The position numbers were made by a program, and so were the translations under genes. Below are positions 5,316 to 8,282 of a DNA stretch of 8,282 nt, piece after piece. The notes under the pieces were generated by a model that saw only the letters and a program-made list of their open reading frames with translations, ran no database searches and was not told the DNA's origin. This DNA comes from Campylobacteraceae bacterium (GTDB lineage: Bacteria; Campylobacterota; Campylobacteria; Campylobacterales; Sulfurovaceae), in NCBI GenBank assembly GCA_027023145.1, contig JALVWV010000247.1, forward strand, positions 1 through 8,282. The letters run 5' to 3'. Every line of letters starts with the position of its first letter. Positions within the stretch are counted from its first letter, which is position 1.

Positions 5316-7187
5316 ATGACAACGGAAGTCAAGATAAGTTTAGGAATTCTTGTTGCTGGAGCAGTGGGGTTGGCAGTGTATTGGTTTTTCCCGCAACATT
5401 CGGCTTCTCAGCCTGCTTCTTCGGCCAAGGCTGTTTCTTCTGAAGAGATTATTTTACCGCAATACGATCCGGCAACGTATCGAGAGGTACCGGAAGTACA
5501 GGCGTATCTGTCGGATGTGAAAAAAAGTCTGGCAAAAGGGGAAGGATTCCTGCCTCTTGAGAGCAGCGAACTGGATGCTGGCGGGAAGAAAGCCCAGGCG
5601 TTACTCATGAAAGATCCCCGTTTTCTCAAAGACACCCGATCGGGCGAGAAACGGATGCACAATGATATGATGCGGATTGTTCCAGCTCCCGTGGCGTCTC
5701 TTGATAAATCCGCGCAGATGATTTGCCAATCCCATCCGTGCTATCAAGCCGAAAAATACAATTTTGTCACCAATGCCACAACCCGAGCGATCGTTGATAC
5801 TGAGGCGGAGAAAGTGCTCTCAGTCGACTATTTTCCCAATACCCAACCCGATATCAGCTACCGTCTCAAAAAAGTAGCCGAAGCGATCGCCCTGAATGCT
5901 CCGGAGGTCAAAGAGGAGCTGGGGCATCTCCCCTCGAAGAGAGACATCACGATGGCCAATGTTCGGGGGAGTATGAAAGAGTCCCCCTGCGAAAACACGA
6001 CGCATCTTTGTGTCGCCCCGACATTCGCTGACCATGCAAAAGAGCGAGCGCTGTGGGCGGTGATCGATTTGACTCAGTTGCGACTTGCCGCTGCCAAATG
6101 GGCAGGTTTGGGCAAAACGACGACACCGGCATGCATCTCAGAGCGTACACTTGAAAACCGCTACATTATGGAGAAGTATTGCCAAAGAGATAATCTTCTT
6201 GAGCGAAATGGCTGGAAGATCACATACCACTTGACAGCCTCTGATGGTCTAGAGATTCGTGATGTTCAATTTCATGGCAAGCCCGTGCTGCACTCAGCCA
6301 AGATTGTCGACTGGCATGTGGCGTATCAGCAGGAGAGTGGGGGTGAGAGCCTCGATACATCGACAGAAACCTATGTGGAGGGTCGCCGGGTAGAGTATGT
6401 CCGAGGCGAAGGGGGTCGGTATGCTTTTGGTTATAATGATGCGATGGGGTGTCCAATGTTTTCGACGTCAGTGGTGCTGGCATTCAACGGTCCTCAGGTG
6501 CGCCCTCTCCATCATGAAAAAGGCTTTATGCTTACGCAGGATTTTCGCAACCCCAAGTGGCCGATGGCGTGCAACTACCGTTATGAGAACCGATTTGAAT
6601 TTTACGACGATGGATCGTTCCGGGTCGTGGGGGTCAACAAAGGGCGTGGTTGTGGAGACAATGCGATCTACCGTCCGGTGATGCGGATCGATTTGGCTGT
6701 GGATACCAACGAGTCGTTTTATGCCCATTACAATACGTGGGTAGAATGGACACACGAAGGAGAAGAACACGTCAGGGGGAGCGAATTGGGTAGTCATGAA
6801 AAGTTCCCCTATAAGATTACAGCAGCATCCAATCCACAAAAAGGCTATTATTTGGAACCCAACCATGGACAGTTTCATGATGGGAGTCGGGGAGACAATG
6901 CTCACCTTTTTGTGACGCGATTTAAGTCCAACGAAGGGGATCGTGATATGTTGACGCTTGGATCGTGTTGTCAACTGGATCACGATGGTCCAGAGCCCTA
7001 TCTTGACGGGGAATCGATCCAAAACGGTCACCCGGTTTTGTGGTATATCCCCCGTATACGCAACGATGCACGGGAGGGGCACGAGTATTGTTGGGCAGAC
7101 ACACGTATCGGAGAAGATGGCAACCCAATTATCAAAATTTGGCCATGCACGGTCGGCCCAAAATTTGTCCCGATAACCCCAAAATAA
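5316..7187 (+). CDS. Membrane-anchored protein with divergent copper amine oxidase-like fold
   Basis: A 623-residue protein with an N-terminal membrane anchor (about residues 7-25) and a low-complexity Ala/Ser linker; the rest is probably periplasmic. AAAGAGG (5305-5311) precedes the ATG by 4 bp. Residues 157-204 (AIVDTEAEKVLSV...NTQPDI...APEVKEELG) resemble the small N-terminal domain of copper amine oxidases. Residues 299-337 (GWKITYHL..DGLEIRDV..HGKPVLHSAKIVDWHVAY) resemble the start of their catalytic domain. Then Y373-N-D375 matches the gate Tyr/catalytic Asp, HHEKGFML (399-406) matches HEEDWGIL, and CNYRYENRFEFYDDGS (419-434) aligns without gaps to the TPQ-tyrosine segment NYEYGFYWYFYQDGT. 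The copper-ligand HxH aligns to A450-I-Y452 before MRIDLAVD, and the third histidine region aligns to LWYIPRIRND (575-584), without histidine. Thirteen cysteines suggest disulfides. These alignments are from memory; a different beta-rich fold is possible. Amine oxidase activity should not be assumed. Confidence 0.6.
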   Translation: MTTEVKISLGILVAGAVGLAVYWFFPQHSASQPASSAKAVSSEEIILPQYDPATYREVPEVQAYLSDVKKSLAKGEGFLPLESSELDAGGKKAQALLMKDPRFLKDTRSGEKRMHNDMMRIVPAPVASLDKSAQMICQSHPCYQAEKYNFVTNATTRAIVDTEAEKVLSVDYFPNTQPDISYRLKKVAEAIALNAPEVKEELGHLPSKRDITMANVRGSMKESPCENTTHLCVAPTFADHAKERALWAVIDLTQLRLAAAKWAGLGKTTTPACISERTLENRYIMEKYCQRDNLLERNGWKITYHLTASDGLEIRDVQFHGKPVLHSAKIVDWHVAYQQESGGESLDTSTETYVEGRRVEYVRGEGGRYAFGYNDAMGCPMFSTSVVLAFNGPQVRPLHHEKGFMLTQDFRNPKWPMACNYRYENRFEFYDDGSFRVVGVNKGRGCGDNAIYRPVMRIDLAVDTNESFYAHYNTWVEWTHEGEEHVRGSELGSHEKFPYKITAASNPQKGYYLEPNHGQFHDGSRGDNAHLFVTRFKSNEGDRDMLTLGSCCQLDHDGPEPYLDGESIQNGHPVLWYIPRIRNDAREGHEYCWADTRIGEDGNPIIKIWPCTVGPKFVPITPK

Positions 7188-7192
7188 TATTT

Positions 7193-7234
7193 TTTACGAT
7201 CATTTTAATATTCTTTACGATCATTTTTAATATT
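7193..7234 (+). repeat. Direct repeat with 21-bp period upstream of the propeller gene
   Basis: TTTACGATCATTTTAATATT (7193-7212) recurs at 7214-7234 with one extra T in the T-run. The repeats start 21 bp apart, two helical turns, 5 bp after the previous stop codon and just upstream of a -10-like TATAAA. They may be paired binding sites for a regulator, or curved T-rich upstream DNA. Confidence 0.8.
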
Positions 7235-7240
7235 TTTAAG

Positions 7241-7246
7241 TATAAA
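7241..7246 (+). promoter_or_regulatory. Candidate -10 box for the propeller gene
   Basis: TATAAA lies directly downstream of the T-rich 21-bp repeats. No -35 hexamer is recognisable, but phased T-tracts upstream of a -10 box are characteristic of Campylobacterota promoters. Use of this site would give a leader of about 125-130 nt. TACAAT at 7295-7300 is a weaker alternative. Confidence 0.35.
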
Positions 7247-7273
7247 ACAAGCTTCTCCGTGTTAGCATTCTCT

Positions 7274-7317
7274 CGTGCAAAGCCAAACTGTTTGTACAAT
7301 CAGGTTGGATGCTTACG
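7274..7317 (+). promoter_or_regulatory. Possible structured 5' leader hairpin
   Basis: Stem segments nest around a 10-nt loop (7291-7300): CGTGCA (7274-7279) with TGC (7310-7312) plus ACG (7315-7317), CCAA (7283-7286) with TTGG (7305-7308), and CTG (7288-7290) with CAG (7301-7303), interrupted by a single A/G mismatch and small bulges. The loop contains the palindrome TTGTACAA. It sits 64 bp before the ATG at 7381. I do not recognise a known riboswitch consensus. Confidence 0.35.
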
Positions 7318-7380
7318 GGTCTTCGTGATCGGATGGAGACGGCCGGACTGTACTATTTTTCTTTAATTGGGAGATTAATC

Positions 7381-8282
7381 ATGAAAACAACATTGAAGAG
7401 AGCCGCGCTTGGCGCAGCGGTATTATTGGGGATGACTGGCGGTGTTTCGGCAGCAATTTCTCTGCCATTGCAACCGGGATACGCGGTGCATACTTTTGGA
7501 GTATCCCCGGATGCTGATAGTGGCGATGATCGTGCTGTATTGCGCATCTATGATACCCATAAGCATATCTACCAAGCGTATGACAATACCGCTTGGGATG
7601 CAAAACGTCCTGTAGGTGATTTTAGCCAAACACGCACTTATGATGATTGGACCATTGAGAAAATCGGAAATGTATATGGTATTGCCATTGATCAAAAGAA
7701 AAATATATATGTAGCAGCTTCAGCCAACTGGTCTCCTGGGTACACTGGGCAGGGGGAGTCGCGTACAGAAAAGGTTTCGGTACGCTATGGGGATCTGGGC
7801 GGTGGAGACAACAACCTCAGTGCTGCGGGTACGATTTATAAAATTGATGGCTTGACAGGAGCGGCAACTCCCTTTGCTGTTTTGCCACAAAAAGAGATAA
7901 CCATTACCCATCAAGTGTGCGGAAGTCCCGATACAAAAGTACAGCGCCAAACAGGTCCGGGTCTTGGTAACATTGTTTACGATGCGTTTCATCATCAATT
8001 TTTTGTCTCCAACTTTTCGGATGGAAAAATCTATCGCATCGATGAAAAGGGTGTGGTAAACATGACGGATGTTTTTAACACCAGTCTTGGTGGTGTAGAT
8101 GCTTCAGGTTCCGCATATGGACTGGCCCTCTCGCCTCAGGGGGATAAGCTCTTTTTTGGTACGATTGAGATAGGTGACCATTCTTACAAACCGGGTATTT
8201 TTTCGGTTGACCTCAATGCCGATGGCAGCTTCAAGGGTCACAGCCCCATGGACACCAGTGCCTTCACAAGTCACGATGCCCG
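7381..8282 (+). CDS. Secreted beta-propeller-like protein, N-terminal part (3' end outside window)
   Basis: The frame is open from ATG 7381 to the window end (300 complete codons, no stop). GGGAGA (7369-7374) lies 6 bp before the ATG. The product begins with a typical signal peptide (MKTTLKRAALGAAVLLGMTGGVSA, predicted cleavage after residue 24). The mature part shows repeated blade-like units of the NHL/SMP-30 propeller type: GNVYGIAIDQKKNIYVAAS (96-114) with AGTIYKIDGLTG (149-160); GLGNIVYDAFHHQFFVSNF (194-212) with DGKIYRIDEKG (214-224); SAYGLALSPQGDKLFFGTI (244-262) with PGIFSVDLNADG (271-282). Such propellers are usually binding or scaffold modules, sometimes hydrolases; no catalytic site can be assigned. 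The N-terminal 40-90 segment is unlike a blade. It has its own upstream regulatory region, separated from the amine-oxidase-like gene by 193 bp. Full length and further domains are unknown. Confidence 0.75.
   Translation, partial: MKTTLKRAALGAAVLLGMTGGVSAAISLPLQPGYAVHTFGVSPDADSGDDRAVLRIYDTHKHIYQAYDNTAWDAKRPVGDFSQTRTYDDWTIEKIGNVYGIAIDQKKNIYVAASANWSPGYTGQGESRTEKVSVRYGDLGGGDNNLSAAGTIYKIDGLTGAATPFAVLPQKEITITHQVCGSPDTKVQRQTGPGLGNIVYDAFHHQFFVSNFSDGKIYRIDEKGVVNMTDVFNTSLGGVDASGSAYGLALSPQGDKLFFGTIEIGDHSYKPGIFSVDLNADGSFKGHSPMDTSAFTSHDA

Noticed and set aside
6468..7082. Minus-strand open frame of 204 codons inside the amine-oxidase-like gene
   Set aside because: It is wholly antisense to a gene with good start, ribosome-binding site and family-like sequence, and its translation looks random.
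7141..7158. GGCC...GGCC hairpin at the end of the amine-oxidase-like gene as terminator
   Set aside because: It lies inside the coding region with only a 4-bp stem, and the T-run is more than 30 bp further on.
7277..7345. GEMM-type cyclic-di-nucleotide riboswitch suggested by GCAAAGCC and CGGGTC segments
   Set aside because: The upstream half of that consensus (CACGCACAGGGCAAACC-like) is absent and the pairing does not match its two-stem layout.

Overview
The window looks like a chromosomal segment of a Gram-negative bacterium, most likely a member of the Campylobacterota (Sulfuricurvum/Sulfurimonas-like). The grounds are the Mfd sequence style, the apparent promoters with clear -10 boxes but weak -35 boxes and T-rich upstream DNA, and the HisKA_2 kinase/OmpR-type regulator pair. 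The taxonomic call is an inference from protein character; no search was possible. All six genes lie on the + strand. There are no tRNA, rRNA, transposase or CRISPR features, and no gene-free stretch exceeds 300 bases.

Layout: (1) 1-1943, the C-terminal two thirds of mfd (transcription-repair coupling factor), carrying an unusual in-frame array of 7-bp repeats. (2) 2050-2664, a small secreted outer-membrane beta-barrel protein with its own sigma70-like promoter and a probable intrinsic terminator. (3) 2760-4285, a membrane histidine kinase and an OmpR/PhoB-class response regulator overlapping by ATGA. (4) 4296-5177, a polytopic membrane protein of the NqrB/RnfD/UnbU type, 10 bp after the regulator and probably in the same operon. 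(5) 5178-5315, a spacer built from short repeat elements (perfect palindrome, heptamer array, imperfect hairpin). (6) 5316-7187, a 623-residue membrane-anchored, cysteine-rich protein that I read as a divergent copper-amine-oxidase-fold protein. It keeps the equivalents of the cofactor tyrosine and the catalytic aspartate but apparently has none of the three copper-binding histidines. (7) 7188-7380, an AT-rich regulatory region with a 21-bp direct repeat, a -10-like box and a possible structured leader. (8) 7381-8282, the start of a secreted beta-propeller-like protein that runs off the window.

How they may work together: the kinase has two membrane helices and no evident sensing domain, so it may sense a membrane or partner-protein state and control the regulator. 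The regulator is directly coupled to an RnfD-like membrane protein, which belongs to a superfamily of membrane redox subunits. The amine-oxidase-like protein next to it would face the periplasm. A two-component-controlled envelope redox or binding module is therefore the most interesting reading, but this functional link is inferred from gene order only.
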